In this document: positions 37,345 to 49,711 of the stretch, piece by piece | How the letters are laid out: the number at the start of each line of letters is the position of its first letter | Numbering within the stretch: the stretch's first letter is position 1 | Assembly (NCBI RefSeq): GCF_047675955.1 | Contig: NC_132916.1 | Location: 65,527,481 to 65,591,480, forward strand | DNA: 64,000 nucleotides | Source of the DNA: Chlorocebus sabaeus | Lineage: Eukaryota > Chordata > Mammalia > Primates > Cercopithecidae | Direction of reading: 5' to 3' | The notes under the pieces: generated by a model | What the model was told of the DNA's origin: nothing | Seen by the model: the letters and a program-made list of their open reading frames with translations, nothing else | Database searches by the model: none | Translations under genes and position numbers: made by a program

Positions 37345-38095
37345 CACACACAACTACATATCAACTTGGCAAAAGTTAAAAAGCTTGACAAAACATTCTG
37401 TTGGTAAAAACTGTGGAGAATCAGACATATTTTACAAATGGGAATGCAAATGGGAATACAAACAAGTCTTGTAAAGTAGAAATCATAAATATCTAGCAAA
37501 TTTGCATTTATGTTTTATCTTTGACTCAACAATTTCACTACTAGAAATTTACTCTGATGAGTAAAGTATGAAAATATGAAGTATTTCTGCACAAGACTTC
37601 TGCACAAGATTATTCATTGCAGTTTTTTAATTGCAAAATATTGCAAACAATGTAAATGCAAATAAGCAGGATACTGGTTAAGTTAACTGTGGTACATATG
37701 TAAATGCAAATACGCAGGATACTGGTTAACTGTGGTACATACACAATGAAATATTGGATAGCTTTTTAAAAAGAGCTCTTTGACCAATATAAAATGTAAA
37801 ATGATTTCTCAGATTTTTTTAGTGAAAAAAAGCTAAGTGTAAATAATACTGACAACCTGTTATTTCTATATAAAAAAAAAGAGAAAATATGTAAAGGAAT
37901 CAACCTATTTTTGAAAGAAAAAGCATAGGAAAGAGAAATTACAAACTCATGAGATTTGGAATAGGAAGACGCTGGAAGGAATTAGGGGGCAATATGATTC
38001 TCTGAATATACCTGTTTGTACAGTTTTACTTTTGGAGCCACTTTAATATTTGACATAGACAAAAATAAGTGAAAATTAAAAATTGGGGCATAAGA
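37345..38095 (+). mobile_element. L1M ORF2 end and 3' UTR
   Basis: 'tttgactcaacaatttcacta', 'tattcattgcagttttttaattgc', 'caggatactggttaa' and 'gtgaaaaaaagctaagtg' follow the L1M consensus. It contains a local tandem duplication at 37651-37741. Confidence 0.75.
37651..37741 (+). repeat. Local tandem duplication (48 + 43 bp) in L1M
   Basis: Unit 1 (37651-37698) and unit 2 (37699-37741) share 'tgtaaatgcaaata.gcagg' and 'atactggttaactgtgg'. Unit 1 has an extra AGTTA, and one base differs (aag/acg). Confidence 0.9.
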
Positions 38096-38306
38096 GCCTA
38101 AAATATAATATAAACAAATTAAGCAAATTGTATTTCAAATAAAAAAATACATATGTATTTCAAATAAGTAAATACCTTCTTTTATCAAAAAATAAATGTT
38201 CAAGGAAGATAGGGCAGGAGGAAAAGACAAAGGAACCAGGCTGAAGGTGCTTCCACTGGGCAGATCTTAGACAATGTAAGCCTTAAAATAGGTAATGAAA
38301 TTAATG

Positions 38307-38642
38307 GATGCTATGGTTTGAGTGTTTGCCTACCACCCAAATTTACCTTGAAATACTAACCCCAAGGGGATGGTATTAAGTGGTGGGCTTTTGGAAAATA
38401 ATTAGGTAATGAATGGCTTTAATGTGCTATAGTAGAGGATCTAGAGATCTCACCTCTTGCAACATGTGAGGATACAGAAAGAAAGTGTCATCTATGAACT
38501 AGAAAGTGGGTGCCCTCTAGACCTCAAATTTGCTGGCACCTTGATCTTGGACTTTCTAGCCTCCAGAACTGTAGGAAATAAATTTCTGTTGTTTATATGC
38601 TACTCAGTCTAGAGAATCCCAAAAGGATCAAGACAATGGATT
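38307..38642 (+). mobile_element. MaLR-type LTR (MST/MLT1-like)
   Basis: Starts 'tgctatggtttgagtg' and continues 'aatactaaccccaagggg', 'acatgtgaggatacag', 'cttgatcttggactttctagcc', 'aactgtaggaaataaat'. Solo, non-coding. Confidence 0.75.
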
Positions 38643-38649
38643 ATAACCC

Positions 38650-39565
38650 ATTAAATGAAAATAAAATATATGTGTCCTTAGTGATGTCAGTTACTAAGTA
38701 TACAAGGGCTTAGGGCACAAGGAAAAGTTCTTTACATACAGTATAATGCCAATTACTAAATGCAAAAGGAATGATGGAATTAGAAAATCACCATTTGAAA
38801 AACATTGTCAGAATAATTGATTCTGATACAGACAATAAATGGGGGTAAATTAATGGGTAAGAAGGGAGAGGGTATTTATGTTATTTCAAAATATATCTCC
38901 CCAAATATTCATTAATACAAGGGAACTTTACCCTGCAGAAATCTGCTGACTTCACTTAATCAAGTAATAAGAGTTATTTCTAGTTATGGAACAAAGCAAA
39001 ATCACTTGCACAACCTCAAATTAATCAAAATGAAGCATCAGACACATATAAATAGGGGGACATTCTACAAAATAACTGTCCCATAGTGTTTAAAATTTTC
39101 AAGGTCATAGATGGATGAAGAATGACTAAAGAACGGTTACCGATTTAAAAAATACTAAATAGATTAAACCTGAAGGTAACATGTGATTTGGGATTATATT
39201 GTGGACTTTTTCGGTGAAAGACATTATTGAGACAATTACCATTTAGGTCTGTAAATTAGATCATGAACTTGCATCAATTATACAATTGGAGTACTTATAA
39301 TTAAGCTATTATACAAATATAATAGCCAGATAAGTATGTATTTATCCTGTTGGAAAATATACACAGGCATCATATCTGCAGCCTACTCTCAAATGGTTTA
39401 GAAAAATATGAAATGTCCTTGTATAAAGAGAAAATTCTGAGAGAAAATATGGTACATGTTAATAATTGGAGAACGTGGGTTAAAGGCATGCAGGACTTTT
39501 ATGTGTTACTTTTTCAAGGTTTCTGTAAAATCGTTTTAAATTAAAAAATTATAAAAAATGAAAAT
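38650..39565 (+). mobile_element. Ancient LINE 3'-end repeat (L1ME/HAL1-like)
   Basis: 'gggacattctacaaaataact', 'gaaagacattattgagacaatt', 'gcagcctactctcaaatgg' and a closing 'ctgtaaaatcgttttaaa' match a widespread LINE-derived 3' end. Family assignment uncertain. The 64-aa frame at 39350-39544 is not a gene. Confidence 0.5.
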
Positions 39566-39639
39566 ATGCAAGTTATAAAATAAAAATATTTAACTCTTCA
39601 CAGACAACTTTAAGGATAGACAACACGGCTGAAAGCTTG

Positions 39640-39875
39640 TGAGCAAGTAAGAACTCTGGAGCCAAATTTCCTAGAGCTACAATACCAGCTCTAACATTTA
39701 TTTGTTGTAATATCTTGGGCAAGTTACTTCAAAGGTTTTGTCTCAGGTTCCTTATGTTTAAAATATAAGTGTTTTACATGGGGGCTATTAGGAAGATTAA
39801 TTGAATAGGTACGTATATATCACTCTCAGACAGAGGCTAGCACATAATGAATCATGTATAAATGCTTGTAAAATA
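39640..39875 (+). mobile_element. MIR SINE
   Basis: A good plus-strand match over most of the element: 'gaactctggagccaaatt', 'cttgggcaagttacttcaaagg', 'aggaagattaattgaatagg', 'ggctagcacataatgaat'. Confidence 0.8.
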
Positions 39876-40955
39876 AAATGAAATGTATTTATTTTGATAT
39901 CTATCATGAAGCAAAGAACAAAATATTTATAATATGTGATATATATCATCAATATGGTCAAAATAGGAACCAAAATACATCTTGTTGAGAAATGAATTCC
40001 TATTCAAGATAATGCATACAGTATTAATTTTAAAACAGGAAAAAAAACTAATGAGAACTAAGACAAATTAAGTAATAGCACCTAAGAGCCATAAGACAGC
40101 CTGGTTGAATCAGGACCCACCATTAGTGTAATGCAAATTAAAAATTGGCATTCCTTAGTTTTATGATTAGAATAAAATCTGAATACCAATCTAAATTTGG
40201 ACCATACTTTTAACAGTAAAAGTTAAGGAATGGAGTTCTGATAAAGATAGAATAAAGTAGACAGAGTAATTTTTTTCAGAGGTAATACATGAACATAAAA
40301 CCACTATATATATTGAAAAGATCATAAAACAGCTGAAAAAGAAGTTCTGAAAGATAAGCATGAAATCTTTGTATTGTATTGTTTATTATGTATGTTTTGA
40401 AGGTGTTTAGTCTGGATGTAATTTGTTTATGGATGTTTAAAAACTTTGTATAGTTCTATCAATTTAGAAGCGTATATATGCATGTATGTGTGTGTATTTG
40501 TATGCTATTTCTGTGTTGCTTTTATATGGAATCAATAAAATGGATAAATAGATGCCTAACATTCACAGGAAACACAGGAAACATTAGCTGAAAAATAGGA
40601 AAGTTTAAGCAAAGATGAAAGGAATGCTTTTGTAACTTCATCACTTGAAAGGGAAAGAAGAAATAGGAAAGGTATGGAGAGGTTAGAACGATTCTAGGGA
40701 AAGTGCCCAAAGAGTGTATGCTGATCTCCAAGAGCCAGGAGACTAGGGCAAGAAGCAAGCACTGTGGATGCAGCACATCTGCATTCAATCAATTCTTTTT
40801 TATAAAATGCTCTGTTTCTCCTCTCCTTCTGTGAAATCACCCTTCTAAAAGCCCTGAGGCGGTTGGAACGTGTGTGCTTCCTCCTTACAAACCTCTCTTG
40901 GCTTCAGGGGACATGTCTCTGTTAATTTAACACAAAACAAAAAGTATATGTAGAA
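39876..40955. other. Unassigned AT-rich DNA
   Basis: The 88-aa minus-strand frame at 40522-40788 has no recognisable domain. No named repeat. Confidence 0.45.
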
Positions 40956-40966
40956 AAAGTTTACCT

Positions 40967-41185
40967 CTCTTTTTCTGTTGTTTGGAATAGTTTCAGAAGG
41001 AATGGTACCAGCTCCTCTTTGTGCCTCTGGTAGAATGCTGTGAATCTGTCTAGTCCTAGGCTTTTTTTGGTTGGTAGGCTATTAATTACTGCATCAATTT
41101 CAGAACTTGATATTGGTCTATTCAGGGATTTAACTTCTTCCTTGTTTAGTCTTGGGAGGGTGTATGTGTCCAGGAATTTGTCCAT
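40967..41185 (-). pseudogene. L1 ORF2p fragment, between endonuclease and RT (inverted part)
   Basis: About 73 residues of the segment that precedes the reverse-transcriptase core, with motifs '[16 protein letters not shown]' and '[14 protein letters not shown]' (normally SPGPDGFT). It starts at the L1 breakpoint, so the downstream RT is not attached. Frames are broken both sides; no function expected. Confidence 0.85.
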
Positions 41186-41448
41186 TTCTTCTAGATTTTC
41201 TAGTTTATTTGCATAGAGGTGTTCATAGTATTTTCTGATGGTAGTTTGTATTTCTATGGGATCAGTGGTAATATCCCCTTTATCATTTTTTGTTGTTACT
41301 CTTTGATTCTTCTCTTTTTTCTTCTTTATCAGTCCAGCTAGCGATCTATCTATTTTGTTAATCTTTTCAAAAATCCAGCTCCTGGATTCACTGATTTTTT
41401 GAAGGGTATTTCGTGTCTATGTCTCCTTCAGTTCTGCTCTGATTTTAG

Positions 41449-41964
41449 TTATTGCTTGTCTTCTGCTAGTTTTTGAATTTGTTTGCTTTGCTTCTCTAGT
41501 TCTTTTAATTGTGATGTTAGGGTGTCTCTTTTAGATCTTTCCCACTTTCCCCTGTGGGTGTGTAATGCTATAAATTTCCCTTTAAACACTGCTTTAGCTG
41601 TGTTCCAGAGATTCTGGTATGTTGTGTCTTTGTTCTCATTGTTTTCAAATAACTTATTTATTTCTGCTCTAATTTTGTTATTTACCCAGTAGTCATTTAG
41701 GAGCAGATTGTTCAGTTTCCATGCAGTTGTGTGGTTTTGAGAATTTCTTAATCCTGGGTTGTACTTTGATTGCACTGTTGTATGGAGACTGTTTGATGTG
41801 ATTTTCGTTCTTTTGCATTTGCTGAGGAGTGTTTTACTTTCAATCATGTGGTCAATTTTAGAATAAGTGCGATATGGTGCTGAGAAGAACATATATTCTG
41901 CTAGTTTGAGGTGGAGAGTTCTGTAGATGTCTATTAGATCTGCTTGGTTCAGAGCTGAGTTCAA
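41449..41964 (-). pseudogene. L1 ORF2p endonuclease C-terminal fragment
   Basis: 171 codons covering the end of the apurinic endonuclease domain ('LIDIYRTLH', '[16 protein letters not shown]') and the linker ('[15 protein letters not shown]', 'GKFIALHTH', '[11 protein letters not shown]'). The conserved 'SDHSAIKLEL' stretch of the nuclease active site is disrupted, reading [10 protein letters not shown]. Frames are lost before and after. Confidence 0.88.
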
Positions 41965-42187
41965 GTCCTGAATATCCTTGTTAATTTTCTGTCTTGTTGA
42001 TCTGTCTATTATTGACAGTGTAATGTAAAGTCTCCCACTATTATTGTGTGGGAGTTTAAGTGTCTTTGTAGGTCTGTAAGAACTTGCTGTATGAATCTGG
42101 GTGCTCCTGTATTGGGTGCATATATATTTAGGATAGTTAGCTCTTCTTGTTGCATTGATCCCTTTACCACTATATAATGCCCTTCTT

Positions 42188-42212
42188 TTGTGTGTGTGTG
42201 TGTGTGTTTTGT
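42188..42212. repeat. (TG)n microsatellite inside the L1
   Basis: A short GT run followed by 'tttgtctttg' in the ORF1-ORF2 spacer equivalent. Confidence 0.85.
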
Positions 42213-42545
42213 CTTTGTTGGTTTAAAGTCTGCTTAGTGAGAGACTAGGATTGCAACTCCTGCTTTTTTTTTTTTTCTTTCCATTTGTTTGGTAAATATT
42301 CCTCCACCCTTCTTTATTTTGAGCCTACATGTGTCCTTGCATGAGAGATGAGTCTCCTGAATACAGCACACCAATGGGTGTTAACTGTTTATCCAATTTG
42401 TCAGTCTGTGTCTTTTAATTGGGACTTTTAGCCCATTTACATTTAAGGTTAATATTACTATGTGTGATTTTGAGCCTGTCATCATGCTGCTAGCTGGTTA
42501 TTTTGCTCATTAGTTGATGCAGTTTCTTCATAGTGTCAATAGCCT

Positions 42546-42887
42546 TTACAATTTGCTATGTTTTTGCAGTGGCTGGTACCAATTTTTCCTTTCCACATTT
42601 AATGCTTCCTTCAGGAGCTCTTGTAAGGAAGGCCTTGTGGTGACAAAATCTCTCAGTATTTGCTTGTCTGTCAAGAATTTTATTTCTCCTTCGCTTATGA
42701 AGCTTAGTTTGGCTGGATATGAAATTTTGGGTTGAAAACTCTTTTCTTTAAAAATGTTGAATATTGACCCCCACTCTCCTCTGACTTGTGGGGTTTCCAC
42801 AGAAAGATCTGCTGTTAGTCTGATGGATTTCCCTTTGTGGCTAACCCAACCCTTCTCTCTGGCTGCCATTAACATATTTTCCTTCAT
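42546..42887 (-). pseudogene. L1 ORF1p C-terminal domain fragment
   Basis: 113 codons of the RNA-binding protein's C-terminal domain: 'KENMLMAAREKGWVSHKGK', 'IRLTADLSVET', 'SYPAKLSFISEGEIKF', 'LRDFVTTRPSLQELL'. The upstream RRM and coiled-coil region continues in other frames to ~43246, where the inversion break lies. Confidence 0.9.
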
Positions 42888-43239
42888 TTCAACCTTGGAG
42901 AATCTGACAATTATGTGTTTTGGGGTTGTTCTTCTTGAGGAGTATCTTTGTTGTGTTCTCTGTATTTCCTAAATTTGAATGTTGGCCTGTATTGCTAGGT
43001 TGGGGAAGTTATCCTGGATAATATCTTGAAGAGTGTTTTCCAGCTTGGTTCCATTCTCCCTGTCACTTTCAGGTACACCAATCAAACACAGGTTTGGTCT
43101 TTTCACATGGTCCCATATTTCTTGGAGGCTTTGTTCATTCCTTTTCATTCTTTTTTCTCTAATCTTGTCTTCACACTTTATTTCATTAAGTTGATCTTCA
43201 ATCTCTGATATCCTTTCTTCTGCTTGATTAATTCAGCTA

Positions 43240-43521
43240 TTGATAGTTGTGAAACTGGAAGCATTCCCTTTGAAAACTGGCACAGTACAAGGATGCCCTC
43301 TCTCATCACTCCTATTCAACATAGTATTAGAAGTTCTGGCAAAGGCAAACAGACAAGAGAAAGAAATAAAGGGTGTTCAAATAGGAAAAGGGAAAGTCAA
43401 ATTGTCTCTGTTTGCAAATGACATAATTGTATATTTAGAAAACCCCATTGTCTCAGCCCCAAATCTCCTTAAGCTGATAGGCAAATTCAGCAAAGTCTCA
43501 GGAAACAAAATCAATGTGTAA
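43240..43521 (+). pseudogene. L1 ORF2p reverse-transcriptase fragment
   Basis: RT palm segment with '[19 protein letters not shown]' and '[14 protein letters not shown]'. The catalytic FADD box reads FAND, losing its first aspartate. A stop replaces the next conserved glutamine at 43518-43520 (INV*). Inactive fragment. Confidence 0.9.
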
Positions 43522-43634
43522 AAATCACAAGCATTTCTCTACACCAATAACAGACAAACAGAGATCCAAATCATGAGTGAACTCCCATTCACAATTGCTG
43601 CAAAGAGTTAAAATACCTAGGAATACAACTTACA

Positions 43635-43859
43635 ATGGATGTGAAGGACCTCTTCAAGGAGAACTACAGATCACTGCTCAAGGAAATAAGAGAAGACACA
43701 AACAAATGGGAAAACATTCCATGTTCATGGATAGGAATAATCAATATTGTGAAAGCAGCTATCCTGCCCAATGTAACTTATAGATTCAGTGCTATTCCTA
43801 TCAAGCTACCATTGACTTTTTTCACAGAAGTAGAAAAAACTACTTTAAATTTCATATAG
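43635..43859 (+). pseudogene. L1 ORF2p RT thumb-region fragment
   Basis: '[19 protein letters not shown]' and '[19 protein letters not shown]' continue the same ORF2 after a frameshift. It ends at a stop in the segment normally followed by 'WNQKR'. Confidence 0.85.
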
Positions 43860-44538
43860 AATAAAAAAAGATCCCATATAGCCAAGATAATCCTAAGAAA
43901 AAGGAGAAAGCTGGAGGCATCTTCCTACCTGACTTCAAACTATACTACAAGGCTACAGTAACCAAAACAGCATGGTACTGGTACCAAAACAGATATATAG
44001 GCCAATAGAACAGAATGGAGGCCTCAGAAATAATGCCACGCATCTAGAACCTGACACATCTAGATCTTTGACAAACCTGACAAAAACAAGCAATGGGGAA
44101 AGGATTCCCCATTTAATAAATGATGTTGGGAAAACTGGCTAGCCATGTACTGAAAACTGAAACTGGATCCCTTCCTTACACCTTATATAGCAATTAACTC
44201 AAGATGGATTAAAGACTTAAACATAAGTCCTAAAACCATAAAAACCCTACAAGAAAACCTAGGCAATGCCATCCAGGACATAGGCATGGGTGAAGACTTC
44301 ATGACTAAAACACTAAAAGCAATTGCAACAAAAGGCAAAATTGACAAATGGGATGTAATTAAAGAGTTTCTGCACAGCAAAAGAAACTATCATCAGAGTG
44401 AACAGGCAACCTACAGAATGGGAGAACATTTTTGCAATCTATCCATCTGACAAAGGGCTAATATCCAGAATCTACAAAGAACTTAAATAAATTTACAAGA
44501 AAAAAATGAACAACCCCATCAAAAAGTAGGTAAATGAT

Positions 44539-44970
44539 ATGAACAGAAACTTCTCAAAAGAAGACATTTACGCAGGCAACAAACATATGAAAAACAGCTT
44601 ATCATCACTGATTGTTAGAGAAAGGCAAACCAAAATCACAATGAGATACCATCTCATGCCAAATAGAATTGAGATCATTAAAAAGTCAGTAAACAACAGA
44701 TGCTGGAGAGGATGCGGAGAAATAGGAACACTTTCACACTGTTGGTGGGAGTGTAAATTAATTCAACCATTGTGGAAAACAGTGTGGCAATTCCTCAAGG
44801 ATCCAGAACTAGAAATACTATTTGACCCAGCAATCTCATTACTGAGTATATACCCAAAGGATTATAAATCTTTCTACTATAAAGACACATGCACAGGTAT
44901 GTTTACTGCAGCACTATTCACAAAAGCAAAGACTTGGAACCAACCCAAATACCCATCAATGATAGACTGA
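44539..44970 (+). pseudogene. L1 ORF2p C-terminal cysteine-rich fragment
   Basis: 143 codons with the cysteine motif '[19 protein letters not shown]' (C-x3-C-x7-H-x4-C type) and 'LWKTVWQFLKDPELEILFD'. The last ORF2 residues follow in another frame. Upstream ORF2 is broken, so no protein is expected. Confidence 0.88.
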
Positions 44971-45339
44971 ATAAAGAAAATGTGGCACATATACACCATG
45001 GAATACTATACAGCCATTAAAAAGGATGAGTTCATGTCCTTTATAGGGACATGGATGAAGCTGGAAACCATCATTCTCAGTCAACTAACCCAGGAACAGA
45101 AGAACAAACACCACATGTTCTCACTCATAAGTGGGAGTTGAACAATGAGAACACATGGTCACAGGGAGGGGAACATCACACACTGGGGCCTATCCAGTGG
45201 TGGTGGGGGGTAGGGGAGGTATAACATTAGGAGAAATACCTAAAGTAGATGACAGGTTGATGGGTGCAGCAAACTACCAAGGCGCAGGTATACCTATGTA
45301 ACAAACCTGCACATTCTGCACATGTATCCCAGAACTTAA

Positions 45340-45556
45340 AGTGTATATATACACACACACATATATATACACACACACGTATGTGTATATGTATACACAC
45401 ACATATATACACGCATATATGTACATACACATATATACACATATATGTATATATGTATATATACACATATATGTATATATGTATATATACACACATATAT
45501 GTTTATATGTATATATATACACAGACATATATATATTTATATACACACAGACATAT

Positions 45557-45587
<31 letters not shown>

Positions 45588-45590
45588 AAG
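45340..45590. repeat. TA/CA compound microsatellite replacing the L1 tail
   Basis: About 245 bp of alternating purine-pyrimidine repeats: (TATA), (CACA), and 'tatgtatatatgtatata' units. Open frames on both strands here are artefacts. Confidence 0.95.
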
Positions 45591-45799
45591 TTGACCTCAA
45601 CTTTGTTTGATGATTTAATAATATTGATCTGAAAATCTTGTCTTCAATTGCTGGATTTGAAATCTGCCCAAGTCACTAGTCTGTCTAGCTATATAACCAG
45701 TGGAAAAGGTGAAAACTGCAATAAAATCTATCTGATCTCATTCATGGTTTATGAGCCCTCTGTTACACCTTACACTTCATATTTTTTTTTCTCTCCACC

Positions 45800-46120
45800 T
45801 GTTTTCTTTTTTCTTTTTTTTTTTTTTTTTTTTTTGTGGAGGACAGAGTCTCTCTTTGCTGCCCAGGCTGGAGTGCAGTGGCACAATCTCAGCTCACTGC
45901 ACTCTCTGCCTTCTGGGTTAAAGTGATTCTCTTGCCTCAGCCTCCCAAGTAGCTGTGATAACAGGTGTGCACCACCATGCCCAGCTAATTTTTCTATTTT
46001 CAGCAGAGATAGTGTTTCACCATGTTGGCCAGGCTGGTCTTAGATTCCTAACCTCAGGTGATCTGCCTGCCTTGGCCTCCCAAAGTGCTGGGTTTACATT
46101 CATGACTCGCTGCACCTAGC
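45800..46120 (-). mobile_element. AluS element
   Basis: Reverse Alu after a long T tract ('cccaggctggagtgcagtgg' to 'tgcacctagc'). Moderately diverged. Confidence 0.93.
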
Positions 46121-46155
46121 AGCATCCCTACCTGGTTTTATTTGAAAGTTTGACT

Positions 46156-46452
46156 TTTTTTTTTTTTTTTTGAGACGGAGTCTTACTCTATTGCCCAGGC
46201 TGGAGTGCAGTGGCACGATCTTGGCTCACTGCAACCTCTGCCTCCCAGGTTGATGCGATTCTCCTGTCTTAGCCTCCTGAGTAGCTGAGATTACAGGTGC
46301 CTGCCACCACACCTGGCTAATTTTTGTATTTTTTAGTAGAGATGAGTTTTCACCATGTTGGCCAGGCTGGTCTCGAAGACCTGACCTTGTGATCCACCTG
46401 CCTCAGCCTCCTAAAGTGCTGGGACTACAGGCATAAGCCACCACGCCCAGCC
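46156..46452 (-). mobile_element. AluS element, tandem neighbour
   Basis: Same orientation, 35 bp after the previous Alu. Duplication 'gaaagtttgactttt' (46144 on) and 'gaaagttttgactttt' (46453 on) differs by one T. Confidence 0.94.
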
Positions 46453-47375
46453 GAAAGTTTTGACTTTTGAACATTAGACCATGTTGAAATTTTTTTCTCA
46501 GATCTCCTGTATTTCTTCATTCCTGTGTTTCAAGTGTAGACATGGCATTGATGATGCTAAAGTAATAAAGTCTTTTTAAAGTAAAGGTTTTCTTTAATTT
46601 TCCTCTTGAATCTTTGTAAGTTAGTTTATGATAGCCCCTATCTAAAACAAACAAACAAAAAATTGTATTTTCATTAAGGTCATTAGTCCTAGAAATGATT
46701 GTAGGGCTTTATCCTTAACATTTCTAATCTCTGTGTTTCTATTCATAGGGTTAATATTTTTTCTTTTTTATTTGTCTTGCTTCAGATTTGATTAGCACAC
46801 TTTTTCTATTTCTCCCACTATCTGTTAAACTGTTGTGCTAGTTTTGTATTCATAATTTCCCCATGACATCCCTTCTCTGATATCTTATCACTAGCTCTGA
46901 CTTTACAAGGTGATTCCTACTTGATTTATCTCTATTTTATTTTATTTTTTATTTGTTGGAAAGTTCCCCAAAATATAGACAGTTATTTACAATATTTATA
47001 TAAATATTTTATTTGTTCCTTATGACAAAATTTCATCTATGCAATGAATATTCTTGAGCACTCTCCCTCATTCTAGTGTTTCAAATAATGGTAGGTGTTT
47101 GTGATACAAAAATGGAAAATATGTTCCAGGATTGTTCTCCAAAAGAGAGTGAAAAAATGTGGTATTATTTGAGGGGTTTTAACGAGAAATGTATGTGCAA
47201 CAAAGAAAGAACACTCTACTATGTCTTTTAGCATAAAATGTAGTAGGTATTTACAGACAATGCCAGAAAAACAGAGGAATAACATTCCATGAGATGAAGA
47301 TATTATGAACAAAAATGCGTATGTGTCAGATAGTACATAGCAGAATACATCAAGAAAAAATCAGATATATTCAGT
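46453..47375. other. Unassigned AT-rich DNA
   Basis: No gene or named repeat. The 79-aa minus-strand frame at 47073-47312 has no known domain. Confidence 0.45.
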
Positions 47376-47379
47376 GTTG

Positions 47380-48330
47380 CTAGAGTATAGCACGCAAAGG
47401 GAAAAGATGAAAGGAGATGAGAATCAAAAGATAGAGAGGTTTCCCAATATTCTGAAAGGAACCTTGACTATATTTTGGGGAGTCACTGAGAGACTTTAAG
47501 CAAAGTAACAGTGAGATCATGTATATAATTCAGAAATATTGCTAGAACTTCAATACCAAATGAATTAAATAGAAATAAAATTAAAGGACAGGAGGCCAAT
47601 GTGGAGATCATCGAATAATTAATACATACTTACATGTGGTGACTACTGAACTATTAATACAGCCTTGATAAAAATATGAACTAAAGAAGTGGTTAAAAGA
47701 ATTAAGAGAAGGGGACAAATGTGAAATTCACTAAGAGGATAAACTCTACGGAATTGTATAATCAATTGAATATAGGTAATGAGAAGTCAGATATGGTTTC
47801 CATATTTTTTTATTTAGTAACTAGATTGACAATTGCTCTAGGAAAGGTGAAGGAAATGGGGAGTGGCAGATAGGTTCTGGGGAGTAACAGTTCAAATTCG
47901 AGATTTCACAACCTTTGAGTCTGTGGAGTTGTCAATAAGCCAGGAACAATTGGTAGAGGTCTGAATTAGAGGTAACATTTGGGCATTTATTGCACATTTA
48001 TAATAGGTGAAGGTCTGGTCATGGAAGACATTGTCCAGGCTGATGTTAGCGTAGAAAAAAGAACATGTGAAGCCCAAGGCAGTGATCTCTGAAATAAAAA
48101 GAGAATCATGATAGTCAGATATGAGAGAATTTCTTGAGAGATGACGGGAAAACAGAACCCAATGAATCAGTGAAGTTAACAAGTAAAGGGCTAAAGTATG
48201 TTTATTGAACCTGAAAATTCTGAGGTTATTTATGCAATCATCAGGATGATTTTTAGTGGAGTAGAGGGAGCATAAGCCAGATTACTGGGATTAGGAAGTA
48301 AAAAAATAGAGACAGAGATCTTTCAAGAGG
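47380..48330 (+). repeat. Ancient interspersed repeat fragment, same unnamed family
   Basis: 'gagactttaagcaaagtaacagtgagatcatg', 'aggaggccaatgtggagatcat' and 'ggagttgtcaataagc' fit the family also suspected at 14.5, 29.6 and 30.4 kb. The 96-aa minus-strand frame at 47892-48182 is antisense to it. Confidence 0.4.
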
Positions 48331-49285
48331 CTTAGATTTGATAGAATAAAGAAATTGGAAGAGTGCTATAGGGGAATAAAAAATCAACAGAGAGAAACTG
48401 TTAATATTAGCAATAACTTGAACATGTTACTGGATGAAAGAAAAATTGCCAGAAAGGTGAAAGATTGTTGAATATTACAACTGCTTCTGCTACTAGTAAT
48501 ATTATAAGAATTACAAGAGAATTCACAATTCCATTTGGGAGGACATTAGGCAAAGATATGAGAGGGAGGAGCATGTTCTTAAATCAAGTAAAGTAGCATT
48601 TGCTAACATATTGCATATGTGCATGTTTATAGGAAACTTCTGGAACAATGTCTAAACCCAAACAATGATGAATAATAGAACATTCAGACATCATAACTGG
48701 CAAAAGAGGAAGTGTCTTGGCAAGCAAGCCCTACTTGCAATGTCAATTGTTATTTATTCTAACAATTCCAGACACTGAAATTTCATTTCAGAAACGAGGG
48801 CCCTCCTAATCCTACATTACTTTAACCACCTAACTTTCACTGAGTAACTTTCTTTTGTAATCAAGTCAATTTATTTATTTCAACTATTTCCATCTGCATC
48901 CCTACATTATTTTTTATTATTCAACCTTATATTTTTATCTTTGCTTCTCATTTTCTTCCCTCACTCTTTCTTGAAATCCCTCTCTTCTTTTGCCAGCAAG
49001 TTCTACAGTATTTCTAACTAAATTCAACTCTATTGTAGTAAGTAATTAGAAATGTGTTATATGTAGTCACTCTTCCTAATTGTTCTCAATCTATGGATGG
49101 AAGAGTATTTGTCCTTTGAGCAGCGAGAGAATCTTAAGCCTCTTTTATTTGCAGGACTTGAAACAGTACATAGCTGAATGCTAGAGATATACTACTCATT
49201 TAATAAGCTGCTTTTTAATTGAAAACACAATACTGATATTATATAAATGGTCACCTATTTTGCCTGCTATTAAAGTGAAATATTT
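48331..49285. other. Unassigned DNA
   Basis: No repeat or gene recognised. A short T-rich patch lies at 48865-49010. Confidence 0.45.
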
Positions 49286-49289
49286 CTTG

Positions 49290-49610
49290 TTTACTCCTTA
49301 TTATATAGCTCACTCTCTGAGTTTCATCATCTTCACTCAAACGATACCTTCTCAGTGTCATTTCCCTTGACCACTTTATATGTAATCACAGTATCTACAA
49401 ACATATTATTATGTTCCTATTCCCTCCAAATTTTCTTCCTAAAGTATAAAATTATTTATTTATTTATTTATATTCTATATCCTGAATTAAACTGTTAATT
49501 ACATGAATGTTAAGATTTTAATTGGTTTTATTTAGTGATGTATCTTCAAATACCCAGAATGAAGCCTAACATGTAAAAAAAATTCAATAAATATAAATAT
49601 ACCCAGAAAT
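49290..49610 (+). mobile_element. L2 LINE 3' end
   Basis: 'acgataccttctcagtgtc', 'tcccttgaccactttata', 'atttatttatttatttat' and 'gaatgaagcctaacatg...ttcaataaatat' follow the L2 3' consensus to its 'gcgctcaataaatgtt' end. Confidence 0.7.
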
Positions 49611-49711
49611 TTATAATTAATCTTATTACCAACTTTTTCTTCTTCCTTTGCAACTCTACATTCTGTTTTTCTTATTTTTGTCCTCTATATTCAATATTTA
49701 CACAAGTGGCC

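Larger units (their letters stand above)
40967..45586 (+). mobile_element. Twin-primed (5'-inverted) L1P insertion, ~4.6 kb
   Basis: The 5' part (40967 to ~43246) is inverted and covers the end of ORF1 through ORF2. The 3' part (~43250-45340) is in plus orientation from the ORF2 reverse transcriptase to the 3' UTR. Target duplication 'aaagtttacct' (40956-40966) and 'aaagttgacct' (45587-45597) differs at one base. Roughly 300 bp of ORF2 is missing between the two parts. The poly(A) tail has been replaced by a TA/CA microsatellite. Confidence 0.93.

Noticed and set aside
45227..45632. Long frames of Ile/Tyr/Thr/His repeats
   Set aside because: Translations of a TA/CA microsatellite, open in several frames on both strands.
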